A stretch of 64,000 nt of DNA, from positions 19,508-83,507 of the forward strand of contig CALHGZ010000010.1 in assembly GCA_938031175.1 (NCBI GenBank), read 5' to 3'. The position numbers were made by a program, and so were the translations under genes. Source of the stretch: Candidatus Kapaibacterium sp. Lineage in GTDB: Bacteria > Bacteroidota > Ignavibacteria > Kapaibacteriales > UBA2268. The notes under the pieces were generated by a model. It did no database searches, was not told where the DNA came from, and saw only the letters and a list, made by a program, of their open reading frames with translations. Shown here piece by piece: positions 17,972-27,451 of this stretch (positions are counted from its first letter, which is position 1; the number at the start of each line of letters is the position of its first letter).

Positions 17972-19327
17972 ATGAAAAAATCATTTTATTATTTATTAAA
18001 GATATTGAGCCTATCGCTAATATTAATATACTCTTCAGATTCACAGTTTGCAGGGGTTCAACGAATTTATTCACTTGCTGATTGTATAATGCAAGCGAAA
18101 ATGAATAATTCAGATATTATAATTGCACGGGCACAGGCTGAAGCATCGTCATCATATGTAACCCGAGCTTTTGGTAACTATTTGCCTACAATATCCTTTA
18201 ATATGGGATATAGCAGAATGCTAAATCCCGATGGTGGACGAACTGTAAACGTAGGTGGTCAAATTATCACTATTGGTAAGCAAGAACCAAATTCTTATAG
18301 CATCGGTGCATTTGCTTCAATGGACATTTTTGATGGTTTTGGACGAGAAGCATATTATAATCAATCAAAGTTAAATTATGAATCAACAGTAAGTTATGCT
18401 AAATATGTGCAAAGCTATATCGAATTAAAGACAATAAATGAATTTATTGATGTTATAAGATATCAACAGATCTTAAAAGTACGTCAAGAAAATGTAACAC
18501 TTGCAAAAGCCCAATTAGAACGCAATCAAGCTCTATACAATGCCGGGATTATCCCACTTAGCAACGTATTAGCTCTAGAAGCAGAACTCAGTAACTACGA
18601 ACTTGAGTTAATACGAGCAGAAACCGATTTAAATGTAGCAAAGGCAACCCTTTTGGCTACGATGGGGTTACAGCCCGATCTATCAACTCAATTTATTGAT
18701 AATACCATTCCTGAAATAATTAGCGATAACGAAATCATTTCTTTCAGAAAAAGAATAGGAAGCACTGGAGCGGCTATTAAGACTGCATTTGATAATAGAA
18801 ATGATTATCAAAGAGCTTTAGTTGAAATAGAAAAAGCCAATGCTGGAATTTTATTAGCTCAAAGTGGATACTATCCACGTTTATCAGCACAAGGTGGCTG
18901 GTCATGGAGTAATAATTTTTTTCAAGATTTTGAGCAATACGGCAGATATTTTATAGGATTAAATCTCAGTATCCCTATTTTTGAAAATTTCAATGCTAAT
19001 TTGAATATCCAAAATGCAAAGCTGAGATCGACGCAGGCTGAGATGGAGCTAAAAAGGCTTGAACAGGACATTAGAAAAGATGTACAAATAGCATACTACA
19101 ACCTCGAATCAAGTGAAAAACAAATTGAAGCAAGTAAAAGATATCTTAAATCATCAGAGGAAAATTACAATGCCTTAAAAGAAAGATACAATGTTGGAGC
19201 TGCTACGATGACAGAAGTTTTGCAAGCAGCAAATCAATATATTAATGCTCGAATAAACTCAATAAATTCTGCTTATACATATATCAAGTCTCAGAAAAAT
19301 ATATTATTCATTCTTGGAATATTATAA
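17972..19327 (+). CDS. TolC family outer-membrane efflux channel
   Basis: 451 residues from the ATG at 17972, which opens a signal peptide (MKKSFYYLLKILSLSLILIY). The frame extends to a TTG at 17951. Two repeats of the outer-membrane efflux protein domain are visible: SLADCIMQAKMNNSDIIIAR ... YLPTISFNMGYSRM, and NRNDYQRALVEIEKANAGIL ... YYPRLSAQGGWSWS. Long helical segments carry alternating Ala/Asn/Leu/Glu, typical of the TolC periplasmic tunnel. Trimers form a beta-barrel and tunnel that docks on an adaptor. The MacA-like adaptor and MacB-like ABC genes are two genes downstream, so this is the channel of that pump. Confidence 0.9.
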   Translation: MKKSFYYLLKILSLSLILIYSSDSQFAGVQRIYSLADCIMQAKMNNSDIIIARAQAEASSSYVTRAFGNYLPTISFNMGYSRMLNPDGGRTVNVGGQIITIGKQEPNSYSIGAFASMDIFDGFGREAYYNQSKLNYESTVSYAKYVQSYIELKTINEFIDVIRYQQILKVRQENVTLAKAQLERNQALYNAGIIPLSNVLALEAELSNYELELIRAETDLNVAKATLLATMGLQPDLSTQFIDNTIPEIISDNEIISFRKRIGSTGAAIKTAFDNRNDYQRALVEIEKANAGILLAQSGYYPRLSAQGGWSWSNNFFQDFEQYGRYFIGLNLSIPIFENFNANLNIQNAKLRSTQAEMELKRLEQDIRKDVQIAYYNLESSEKQIEASKRYLKSSEENYNALKERYNVGAATMTEVLQAANQYINARINSINSAYTYIKSQKNILFILGIL

Positions 19328-19345
19328 TTAAACTTTAAGATAAAA

Positions 19346-20026
19346 ATGAAGTGTCAAATATGTAATAATGATTATCCATCACAATATTATTTCACAACAC
19401 CAACAATTTGTACCAGTTGTTTCAACCAACTTCCACCCGAACAAAAGGAATATTACTATTCTTTGATGAATACCCCTCCAGCGAAAAGTGAATTCGATTA
19501 TAGGATTGGATTTGGACAACGCTTGTTTGCTTATATTATAGACAACATACTATTTTTAGTATTATTCTTTGCAATTATGATATTCACCGGCAATTATGAA
19601 TGGCTGAAGGAAAATATAAATGATTTAAAAGATTTACAAAATCCGGCAATATTGAATGAATTAACAAAGCGATTGACTATTCTGACATTAATCTTGACAC
19701 CCATTTTTTGGTCAACTGAAATATTTTTAGCAGCTTCTCCGGGTAAATTGTTTTTAAATTTGGTTATAGCTAATGATAACCGAACTCAAGCAACTCTAAT
19801 AAAATTACTTGTCCGTTTTTCGCTTAAACATATTACTTATATTTTCAATCTTTTAACATTTCTAACTGCTGTAGCATATTTTGAATTCATTGGAAATTTT
19901 GCAAGTCTATTAATTTTGTTAGGATTTTTCCTTACACTAAAAGAGAAAAAGCAGGCATTACACGATTTAATATGTAAAACCGCCGTGTTTAAAAAACATG
20001 ATTTAATCGAGAGTGAATTATTTTAA
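19346..20026 (+). CDS. RDD family membrane protein with N-terminal zinc ribbon
   Basis: 226 residues. The N-terminus holds two CxxC pairs (Cys3, Cys6 and Cys22, Cys25), a probable zinc ribbon. The RDD domain follows with FGQRLFAYIIDNILFLVLFF (Arg and Asp as in the family's name) and about four hydrophobic helices. SPGKLFLNLVI is the second RDD hallmark (usually 'TPGKxxxxL'). RDD proteins are poorly understood; some act in ion transport. It lies between tolC and the adaptor gene with short gaps (18 and 13 bp), so it belongs to the efflux operon. Confidence 0.82.
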   Translation: MKCQICNNDYPSQYYFTTPTICTSCFNQLPPEQKEYYYSLMNTPPAKSEFDYRIGFGQRLFAYIIDNILFLVLFFAIMIFTGNYEWLKENINDLKDLQNPAILNELTKRLTILTLILTPIFWSTEIFLAASPGKLFLNLVIANDNRTQATLIKLLVRFSLKHITYIFNLLTFLTAVAYFEFIGNFASLLILLGFFLTLKEKKQALHDLICKTAVFKKHDLIESELF

Positions 20027-20039
20027 ATAAAGGTAATTT

Positions 20040-21308
20040 ATGGCAAAGAAAAAGAATAGAGCAAAATGGTTAATAATTATTTTGATATTGTTTTTGTTAA
20101 TATCTGCTATTGCATATCAATATTTTGAATCAACTAAAGATAAACCGATAATAGTTACAACGACAAAAGTTACTAAACGGACAATAACACAAACAGTATC
20201 TGCTGTAGGTAGGATTCAACCAGAAACTGAAGTAAAAATCACATCCGAAGCAAGTGGTGAAATAATTTTTTTAAACGTTAAGGAAGGCGATACCGTCAGA
20301 GCTGGTCAGATAATTGTTCGTATAAAACCTGATATAATTGAAACTCAACTCGAACAATATAAAGCTGCAGCCGATGCAACACGCATGGAAATAAATATAA
20401 GAAAAGCGGAAAAAGATAAACTCCAGTCCGATTTACAGCGTAATACCGAACTATTTGAAAAAGGTTTTATTTCGAAACAGGAATTCGAAAGAGCTAAGGC
20501 AGCCTATGACCAGGCACTGTCGAGCTACATGGCATCGCTTGCTAGATATGAACAAGCTTTGGCTACACTAAAACAATTTCAAAGAAGTGCCGATCGCACA
20601 ACTATCTTTGCTCCAATCAACGGAATTGTTACTAAATTAAATGTTGAAAAAGGGGAGAAGGTTGTTGGAACTGCACAAATGCAAGGTACTGAAATTTTAA
20701 GAATATCAGATTTATCAATGATGAACGCAGTTGTAGATGTTGACGAAAATGACATTGTTTTTGTAAAAATCGGTGATACAGCAAGTATTGAAATTGATGC
20801 TTTTCCTGATAAAATTTTTACAGGAAGAGTTGTGGAATTAGGTCATTCAGCTAAATTAAGCCAAATGGGAACACAGGACCAAGTAACTAATTTTGAAATT
20901 AAAATCAGGATTATCGATAAAGAGCCGAGACTAAGACCCGGTATGAGCTGTAACGTTGAAATAATGACTGAGACAGTTTATGATGCACTTTCTGTTCCAC
21001 TGCAAGCTGTAACAGTAAGAGATACATCACTTTTTTTTGAAGAAGATAAAAACAATGATGAAAATGATATAAAAGTAAAAAAAAGAAAAAAACCACATAC
21101 AGTTGTATTTCTTAAAGATGGAAATAAAGCCAAAATGATTCTTGTTGAAACCGGAATAAGCGATAAAGGTTTTATTGAAATCAAAAAAGGATTATCTGAA
21201 GGTGACGAAATTATTAGTGGTAGTTTTATGGCAATAAGCAAATTGCTCAAAGATGGAGCTTTAATTAAAATAGATTTAAATATTGATAATAGTATTAAAA
21301 AGAAATAA
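20040..21308 (+). CDS. MacA-like periplasmic adaptor (HlyD/RND-MFP family)
   Basis: 422 residues: N-terminal membrane anchor (residues 9-25), then a barrel-sandwich (lipoyl-like) domain split by a helical hairpin. The hairpin (about 105-185) is rich in Ala/Glu/Lys heptads, including KGFISKQEFERAKAAYDQAL. The return strand TIFAPINGIVTKLNVEKGEKV, a beta-barrel and a membrane-proximal domain follow. MacA-type adaptors couple a MacB ABC transporter to TolC. Residues about 325-360 form a very charged insertion (EEDKNNDENDIKVKKRKK) not usual in the family. The ATPase and two permease genes follow within 14 bp each. Confidence 0.9.
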   Translation: MAKKKNRAKWLIIILILFLLISAIAYQYFESTKDKPIIVTTTKVTKRTITQTVSAVGRIQPETEVKITSEASGEIIFLNVKEGDTVRAGQIIVRIKPDIIETQLEQYKAAADATRMEINIRKAEKDKLQSDLQRNTELFEKGFISKQEFERAKAAYDQALSSYMASLARYEQALATLKQFQRSADRTTIFAPINGIVTKLNVEKGEKVVGTAQMQGTEILRISDLSMMNAVVDVDENDIVFVKIGDTASIEIDAFPDKIFTGRVVELGHSAKLSQMGTQDQVTNFEIKIRIIDKEPRLRPGMSCNVEIMTETVYDALSVPLQAVTVRDTSLFFEEDKNNDENDIKVKKRKKPHTVVFLKDGNKAKMILVETGISDKGFIEIKKGLSEGDEIISGSFMAISKLLKDGALIKIDLNIDNSIKKK

Positions 21309-21321
21309 TGCTTTATAATCA

Positions 21322-22041
21322 ATGGACAAAGAAGATAATAAAATTATTAGCCTGCATAATATCGCAAAAATATACCAGATGGGACAAGAAAAAGTTTTTG
21401 CGATTAGGGATATTTCCCTTGATATTTACAAAAACGAATATGTAGCTATAATGGGTCCATCAGGTTCTGGAAAATCAACTTTGATGAATTTAATAGGTTG
21501 CTTAGATACACCAACTTTTGGTAAATATTATCTCAATAACCAAGATGTCAGTAATTTAGATGATAATCAATTAGCAAAAATCAGAAACAAAGAAATAGGT
21601 TTTGTTTTTCAAACTTTCAATCTTTTAGCCCGTGCAACAGCTTTGAAAAATGTAGAACTCCCTTTGATTTATGCTGGTATATCCCATTCAGAACGTATAG
21701 AAAGAGCAAAAAAAGCTCTCGAAAGTGTAGGATTAGGTGACAGAATGAACCACAAACCAAATGAATTATCTGGTGGACAAAGACAAAGGGTTGCTATTGC
21801 TAGAGCCTTGGTGAACAATCCCAGTATAATTTTAGCAGATGAACCAACAGGTAATTTAGATTCTAAAACTGGAAAAGAAATAATGAGTCTTTTAAATTCA
21901 CTGTGGAATAATGGTCATACTATAGTTCTAGTTAGCCATGAGGAAGAAATTGCAAAAAATGCTCAAAGAATAATAAAGTTACGTGATGGATTAATTGAAA
22001 AAGAAATAATCAATCCAAATCCATTAGCTTATTCCAATTAA
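21322..22041 (+). CDS. ABC transporter ATP-binding protein (MacB/LolD type)
   Basis: 239 residues, a complete nucleotide-binding domain: Walker A GPSGSGKS (45-52), Q-loop in [20 protein letters not shown], signature [16 protein letters not shown], Walker [14 protein letters not shown] and H-loop VLVSHEE. The MacB/LolD/FtsE subgroup is indicated by the short Q-loop region and the GNLDSKTG D-loop. It powers the two permeases encoded next, which lack their own ATPase domain. Unlike E. coli MacB, ATPase and membrane parts are separate genes. Confidence 0.93.
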   Translation: MDKEDNKIISLHNIAKIYQMGQEKVFAIRDISLDIYKNEYVAIMGPSGSGKSTLMNLIGCLDTPTFGKYYLNNQDVSNLDDNQLAKIRNKEIGFVFQTFNLLARATALKNVELPLIYAGISHSERIERAKKALESVGLGDRMNHKPNELSGGQRQRVAIARALVNNPSIILADEPTGNLDSKTGKEIMSLLNSLWNNGHTIVLVSHEEEIAKNAQRIIKLRDGLIEKEIINPNPLAYSN

Positions 22042-22054
22042 TGTTTAAAATTGA

Positions 22055-23311
22055 ATGAAACTTTCTGCTTTGATAGAGATTTTAAGAGAAGTATTCGATT
22101 CATTAATCGCAAACAAGTTAAGGTCAATATTATCAGCATTAGGAGTAGTAATAGGAATTTCTTTTGTTATTCTAATGGGATGGGCATTGGCAACATTAGA
22201 CCTCGCATTTGAAAAGACACTTGATATCATTGGTACGGATATGATTTACGTAGATAAATATGATTGGTCTGGTGGGAAAAGCTGGAAAATAATTCGACAA
22301 AGAAAAAACATTACATTAAGACAAGCTTTTGAACTCATAAATCGACTTCAATCAGCCGAGTTAGCTATTCCTGTCAGTAGGAAATGGATGCCAAACGTCA
22401 AGTACAAAAATGAAAAATTTTCGGGATTAATAACAACTGGCACAACATATGAATATGCTTTGACACCGGCTGGTACAATTAATCAGGGACGCTTTTTCTC
22501 TTTGTTTGAGGATAGTTATGGGATGGACGTAGCAGTACTCGGTTCAAAAGTAGCAGAAACAATGTTCCCAAATGATAATCCGCTTGGTAAAATAATAAAA
22601 ATTGAAAATCACAATTTTGTGGTGATTGGTGTTTTAGATAAAAAGGGTGTTTTATTTATAGATTTTATTGATAATCAAATATTTATACCATTAAAATCTT
22701 TTATTTCAATATATGGTGAAATCAATAGATCAATTGAAATAGCAATAAAATCGCCGAGAGTTGAAGATTTAGAAAATGTCAAAAGTGAAACTATAGGTCT
22801 AATGCGCGAGATCAGAAATTTAAAGCCACATCAGGAAGATGATTTCTCAATAAATGAGACAGAGATGTTCAGAAGTTCAATTGATAATATTGCAACTTAT
22901 ATATGGAGCATTGGAATTGGTATGACTGCTCTTTCATTTATAGTAGGGATAATTGGGATAATGAATATTATGTTTGTATCAGTTACCGAAAGAACAAAGG
23001 AAATAGGTATAAGAAAAACTGTAGGTGCCAAGAAAATAAACATTTTAATACAATTTATCATTGAAGCCACTCTACTGTGTATGATTGGAGCAATAGTTGC
23101 ATTTATAATTTGCTCAATCATTATTTTTATTGCAGCTATTGTATTACAAAACATTTATCCTGCACTGGATTTTGTGCCTAAGATATTACCCTTTAAATTA
23201 TTTATAATTTCAGCGGTAATAGCATTTATAATAGGCATTTTAGCTGGAATTATGCCTGCGATTAGAGCTGCTAATTTGAACCCAGTTGATGCGTTACGAT
23301 ATGAAAATTGA
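22055..23311 (+). CDS. MacB-like ABC permease (FtsX-like family), first copy
   Basis: 418 residues with MacB topology: TM1 (about 20-45), a periplasmic MacB_PCD domain (45-285), then three C-terminal helices (about 290-315, 330-360, 380-405). SIGIGMTALSFIVGIIGIMN opens the FtsX domain and VTERTKEIGIRKTVGAKKIN is the coupling helix typical of the family. It ends ...RAANLNPVDALRYEN, as these permeases do. Paired with the next gene it probably forms a heterodimer driven by the upstream ATPase, passing substrate to the adaptor and TolC. Confidence 0.9.
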   Translation: MKLSALIEILREVFDSLIANKLRSILSALGVVIGISFVILMGWALATLDLAFEKTLDIIGTDMIYVDKYDWSGGKSWKIIRQRKNITLRQAFELINRLQSAELAIPVSRKWMPNVKYKNEKFSGLITTGTTYEYALTPAGTINQGRFFSLFEDSYGMDVAVLGSKVAETMFPNDNPLGKIIKIENHNFVVIGVLDKKGVLFIDFIDNQIFIPLKSFISIYGEINRSIEIAIKSPRVEDLENVKSETIGLMREIRNLKPHQEDDFSINETEMFRSSIDNIATYIWSIGIGMTALSFIVGIIGIMNIMFVSVTERTKEIGIRKTVGAKKINILIQFIIEATLLCMIGAIVAFIICSIIIFIAAIVLQNIYPALDFVPKILPFKLFIISAVIAFIIGILAGIMPAIRAANLNPVDALRYEN

Positions 23312-23324
23312 AATTGAATAAGTT

Positions 23325-24557
23325 ATGAAAAATTTAAAAGAAGCAATAGTAATGGCATTCAAGTCATTTGGTCATTATAAACTAAGGACTGCCTTAACTT
23401 TATTAAGCATTGCCATTGGAGTGTTTGCGATTATGGGATCTGGTACGCTAGTAAATTCAATAGATAATGCGGTTAAAAACGAAATGGCAAATCTTGGGGA
23501 TAACTCATTTAAATTTAAAAAATTTCCTGATATCACTATTGGCTCGTCTTGGAATAAGTATATGAAAAGAAAAGCCATTACTTATTCACAAGCAAAGGAA
23601 TTGAAACGGAGCTTGACTTTGCCACAAATAGTTTCTATGGAAAGTTCTTCGCGTCAATATACAATTAAAGCCGGCAATTTATCAACTGATTCTGATGTTA
23701 AGATTATTGGTTGCGATGAAAATTTCCTTGTGATGAATAATGTTAACATAGAAAGTGGTAGAGCATTTACTGATGAAGACATACAATTTAACAGAAATGT
23801 TGCCATAATTGGTAAAGATGTCGAATCGAAAATTTTCCCGGATATTAATCCGATTGGTCAGAAAATATATGTAAAAAATCAAGCATTCACTGTTATAGGT
23901 TTACTGGAGAAACGAGGCGCTATATTAGGTCAAAGTCAGGATAATATTGTTTTAATACCAGTAACGCTTTTTTTAAAATATTTTGCTACATTTTGGGATG
24001 AATCTTTAAACATAATTTTCCGTGTCGAATCTAAAGATATGTTAGTTCCTGCTATGGATGAAGCAATAGGTTTAATGAGAACAATCAGAAATGATAAACC
24101 TTGGGAGGAAAATAGTTTTGAAGTGATAACAAGCGAGACCATATCGGACCAATTTAGTGTATTTACAACAACCTTATCCCTTTTCGGAGGATTTTCAGGA
24201 TTCATTGCACTTTTAGCAGCTGGAGTTGGTATTATGAACATAATGCTAGTATCAGTTAAAGAAAGAACAAGAGAAATTGGGATAAGAAAAGCTATTGGCG
24301 CTAAAAACATATGGATCTTAAACCAATTCATTATTGAAGCAATAGTTTTATGCCAAGTTGGCGGAATTATTGGAATGATTCTGGGTTATTTTTCTGCAAA
24401 TTTACTTGGGGGATTATTAAATGTTAATATTATTTTCCCTTTGTTTTGGGTGATTTTCAGTTTAATAATTTGTACTTTAGTTGGTTTAGTGTTTGGTGCT
24501 TATCCAGCATGGAAGGCTTCTAAATTAGATCCAATAGATGCACTAAGGTATGAATAA
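23325..24557 (+). CDS. MacB-like ABC permease (FtsX-like family), second copy
   Basis: 410 residues, paralogue of the preceding permease with the same layout: TM1 (about 20-42), periplasmic MacB_PCD domain and three C-terminal helices. The coupling helix is VKERTREIGIRKAIGAKNIW and the end is KASKLDPIDALRYE. Two adjacent, divergent permeases with one ATPase suggest an asymmetric dimer. It is the last gene of the tolC-adaptor-ABC operon. The substrate could be a peptide, lipid or drug; the sequence does not tell. Confidence 0.9.
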   Translation: MKNLKEAIVMAFKSFGHYKLRTALTLLSIAIGVFAIMGSGTLVNSIDNAVKNEMANLGDNSFKFKKFPDITIGSSWNKYMKRKAITYSQAKELKRSLTLPQIVSMESSSRQYTIKAGNLSTDSDVKIIGCDENFLVMNNVNIESGRAFTDEDIQFNRNVAIIGKDVESKIFPDINPIGQKIYVKNQAFTVIGLLEKRGAILGQSQDNIVLIPVTLFLKYFATFWDESLNIIFRVESKDMLVPAMDEAIGLMRTIRNDKPWEENSFEVITSETISDQFSVFTTTLSLFGGFSGFIALLAAGVGIMNIMLVSVKERTREIGIRKAIGAKNIWILNQFIIEAIVLCQVGGIIGMILGYFSANLLGGLLNVNIIFPLFWVIFSLIICTLVGLVFGAYPAWKASKLDPIDALRYE

Positions 24558-24594
24558 TTCTAAGTTTAATTTAAAAATATAATCTGTAAATAAT

Positions 24595-25884
24595 TTGGTG
24601 TATATATCAACAAAAAAAGAAAAAATTAGCTGGTATTTTTATGATTGGGCTAATTCTGCATTTTATACAACAGTAATAGCTGTTTTTTTAGGTCCCTACC
24701 TGACATATATTTCAAATAATGCAGCTGATTCACAAGGGAATGTATATGTTTGGGGTATGGCAATTTTCGCTGACTCAGTTTTTGCCTATTCAGTTTCGAT
24801 ATCAGTCTTTTTGCAGTTCATAATTTTGCCTGCTGTCGGTGCCTACGCGGATTATAGCAATATTAAGAAGCAACTTTTAGCATTATTTGCTTATATAGGT
24901 GCATTTTCGACAATGGGATTGTATTTTCTCGAAGGAAATAACTTTTTGCTTGGTGTAATTCTATTTATCATAGCTAATGTTAGTTTTGGTGCTTCAATTG
25001 TTGTTTATAATGCATATTTGAATGAAATTTCCACTATTCAGGATAGAGATATAATTTCATCTATTGGTTGGGCAATGGGATATTTAGGAGGTGGAATATT
25101 GCTCCTGTTAAATTTACTTTTATATACTAATGCTGATAATTTAGGCATTACACAAAATTATGCCATAAGAATTAGTCTATGTTCTGCTGGTGTTTGGTGG
25201 GCAATATTTACCTTAATTCCTGTTATCAACCTAAAAACAAGAGGCATTACCAATAAATTAAAAACTGGAGAAAACTATTTATTATTTGGATATAAATATT
25301 TTTTTAAAAATATCAAAGATCTTTTCAAAAATCCAATTACCTTGCAGTTTTTAATTGCATATCTTTTCTATAATGAAGGTGTCCAAACAATAATTGTCAT
25401 AGCAGCACAATTTGCAAGGATGGAATTAAATATTGGAATGGACACCATTACAGTAATTATATTATTGGTACAATTTTTAGCTTTCATTGGTTCTCTTTTA
25501 TTTGGATGGTTAGCCAAGTTGAGCGGAACAAAAAATTCAATACTTATAAGTTTGATTATTTGGTCCCTATGTGTCATCTATTCATTTAGCTTTCTATCCA
25601 ATCAGACTGAATTTATTATTTTAGCATGTTTTCTTGGTCTTGTATTAGGAGGAACTCAAGCTTTAAGTCGTTCATTATTTTCAAAATTAATTCCTGATGG
25701 CAAAGAAGCTGAGTACTTTAGTATTTATGAAATAAGTGATAGAGGTACAAGTTGGATAGGTCCATTATTATTTGGTATATCTTTGCAATTAACTAACTCA
25801 TATAGATTAGCAATACTTTCTTTGATTATATTTTTTTTAATTGGAATAATGTTTTTATACAGACTTAGAATAGGAACAAGATGA
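24595..25884 (+). CDS. MFS transporter, UMF1/Atg22-like family
   Basis: 429 residues with 11-12 transmembrane helices. The N-terminus carries the family's SWYFYDWANSAFYTTVIAVF motif, and NAYLNEISTIQDRDIISSIG, GGGILLLLN and GGTQALSRSLFSKLIPDGKE match UMF1/Atg22-like proteins. Bacterial substrates are unknown; the yeast relative exports amino acids from the vacuole. Translation probably starts at TTG 24595 or the adjoining GTG 24598. Its stop overlaps the next gene's ATG (ATGA), so they are translationally coupled. Confidence 0.87.
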   Translation: MVYISTKKEKISWYFYDWANSAFYTTVIAVFLGPYLTYISNNAADSQGNVYVWGMAIFADSVFAYSVSISVFLQFIILPAVGAYADYSNIKKQLLALFAYIGAFSTMGLYFLEGNNFLLGVILFIIANVSFGASIVVYNAYLNEISTIQDRDIISSIGWAMGYLGGGILLLLNLLLYTNADNLGITQNYAIRISLCSAGVWWAIFTLIPVINLKTRGITNKLKTGENYLLFGYKYFFKNIKDLFKNPITLQFLIAYLFYNEGVQTIIVIAAQFARMELNIGMDTITVIILLVQFLAFIGSLLFGWLAKLSGTKNSILISLIIWSLCVIYSFSFLSNQTEFIILACFLGLVLGGTQALSRSLFSKLIPDGKEAEYFSIYEISDRGTSWIGPLLFGISLQLTNSYRLAILSLIIFFLIGIMFLYRLRIGTR

Positions 25885-26279
25885 TTTTACTTGTACTTTT
25901 AAGTGGTAATGCAGATAAAATAATTGAAAAAAATTCATTGCACAATGATATTGAAATTATAAAAGTTGACGAAAAGGATTTTTATGATTATAAGGATTTT
26001 CTAAAAAAATTAAAGAAAAGAAATTATCATAGAATATATTATGGATGTCTAGATATTAAATTTCAAAGATTTATTTTTTTTATGCATTTTTTTAATCTTT
26101 TATCTGGAATGAAAAAGGGCGCAATTATAGATGAAAAGGGTAATAGGATAAAAATATTAAATATTAAAACCATATTATTTGAAGTACCTTTTTTCATTTT
26201 TCAATTTCTTCTTGGTTTGTTAGTTACTGTGATTTATTTTTTTAGAATATTATATAACAAATGGCGGGCAAAATTATAA
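25881..26279 (+). CDS. Small unknown protein preceding a glycosyltransferase
   Basis: 132 residues. The first half looks alpha/beta (MILLVLLSGN, then a charged stretch and YHRIYYGCLDIKFQRF). The second half has RIKILNIKTILFEVPF followed by a membrane helix (about 100-122) and a basic end. It overlaps the MFS gene by 4 bp and the glycosyltransferase gene by 19 bp, so it is expressed with them. The pattern of a short Rossmann-like piece, a 'GAIIDEKGNR' strand turn and a terminal TM is reminiscent of small proteins near sugar transferases, but I do not recognise a family. Confidence 0.6.
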   Translation: MILLVLLSGNADKIIEKNSLHNDIEIIKVDEKDFYDYKDFLKKLKKRNYHRIYYGCLDIKFQRFIFFMHFFNLLSGMKKGAIIDEKGNRIKILNIKTILFEVPFFIFQFLLGLLVTVIYFFRILYNKWRAKL

Positions 26280-27451
26280 AAAAGGTATTAATACTACGCA
26301 CTGATTATTACGGTGCATTAAGAGAAGGTGGGACTGTTACAATTTCTCTCGGACCGGTAAATTCGCTTTTAAAAAAAGGTATAGAATGTTATTTTCAGTC
26401 TTGTGGTATTAATTATTTTCCACCACAATGTAAATATTTCTTTGTTAAGCATAGTAATCTACTTCTCAATTTACCGGAGATTTACAATCTTACATATACT
26501 CATAAAGCTGCTAAAACTGCAATTAGAGTCATAAAGGATAATAATATAGATTTATTATTTCAATTTCATTCAATTATGAATTATTCTGGAACACTCATTA
26601 AAAGGAAGTTAGGATTACCATTTGTCCTTCACGTTGATGGAGTCGAATATTGGGCAAAACAAAACTGGGGAAGAAAGTTGTTTTTGAAAAACCATTTAAA
26701 ATGGGCTGAGATGATTCAATGGGATACAGCCGATATTATTGATGTGCCATCAGTGAAAGTAAAGGAAATGATTGCCCAATACAGTTCTGTTGATTTAGGA
26801 AAAGTTTTAGTTAATCCAAATGGAGTAGATGCTGACAAGTTCCATCCTAATATTGATACACATAACTTAAAACGAAAATTATTATTAGAAAATAAATTTG
26901 TTCTTGGTTTTTTTGGAACATTTGGACACTGGCATGGTGTAGATATTTTAGCTGAATCAATAAAAATTTTAAAAAATCATTTAAATAATTTCATTGTGCT
27001 TTTCGTTGGCGACGGTGTTATGAGGCCACAGGTAGAAGAGATTATAAATAAAAATAACCTTGGACCTTTTTCTCTGTTGACTGGAATGATCGATTACAAG
27101 AGTATTCCACAATATATGTCCTTGTGTGATGTACTAGTCAGTCCATGTGTTAGCAATCCTGATTTTGATTTGTTTAATTCACCAGTTAAGCTTTTTGAAT
27201 ATATGGCTATGGGAAAGGCAATTGTAGCAACCGATGTTGGTCAGCAATCCGAAATAATAATTAATGGCTATAATGGAATACTTTGCGAAGAGCGTTCACC
27301 GGAATCACTCGCCGAGGCAATACTAAAATTCTATAAAAATCCTGAATTGATGGAAAAATGTTCTTCAAATGCAAGGAAGGATGCTATCGAAAAATATAGT
27401 TGGGATAATCATACTCAAAAGATTTTAGATGCAGTTGAAAAAATATTATAA
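26261..27451 (+). CDS. Glycosyltransferase family 4 protein
   Basis: 396 residues, GT-B fold. The N-terminal acceptor domain begins VLILRTDYYGALREGGTVTI. The C-terminal donor domain has LGFFGTFGHWHGVDILAESI, VGDGVMRPQVEEI, LTGMIDYKSIPQYMSLCDVL and the nucleotide-sugar motif SPVKLFEYMAMGKAIVATDV with the E-x7-E-type glutamate. It transfers a hexose from an NDP-sugar to an envelope glycan or lipid acceptor at the cytoplasmic membrane. The stop overlaps the convergent kinase gene by 6 bp. Confidence 0.9.
   Translation: MAGKIIKKVLILRTDYYGALREGGTVTISLGPVNSLLKKGIECYFQSCGINYFPPQCKYFFVKHSNLLLNLPEIYNLTYTHKAAKTAIRVIKDNNIDLLFQFHSIMNYSGTLIKRKLGLPFVLHVDGVEYWAKQNWGRKLFLKNHLKWAEMIQWDTADIIDVPSVKVKEMIAQYSSVDLGKVLVNPNGVDADKFHPNIDTHNLKRKLLLENKFVLGFFGTFGHWHGVDILAESIKILKNHLNNFIVLFVGDGVMRPQVEEIINKNNLGPFSLLTGMIDYKSIPQYMSLCDVLVSPCVSNPDFDLFNSPVKLFEYMAMGKAIVATDVGQQSEIIINGYNGILCEERSPESLAEAILKFYKNPELMEKCSSNARKDAIEKYSWDNHTQKILDAVEKIL

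Noticed and set aside
22055..24557. Tandem duplication of the MacB-like permease as a recent repeat
   Set aside because: The two proteins share layout and end motifs but differ throughout, so this is an old paralogous pair.
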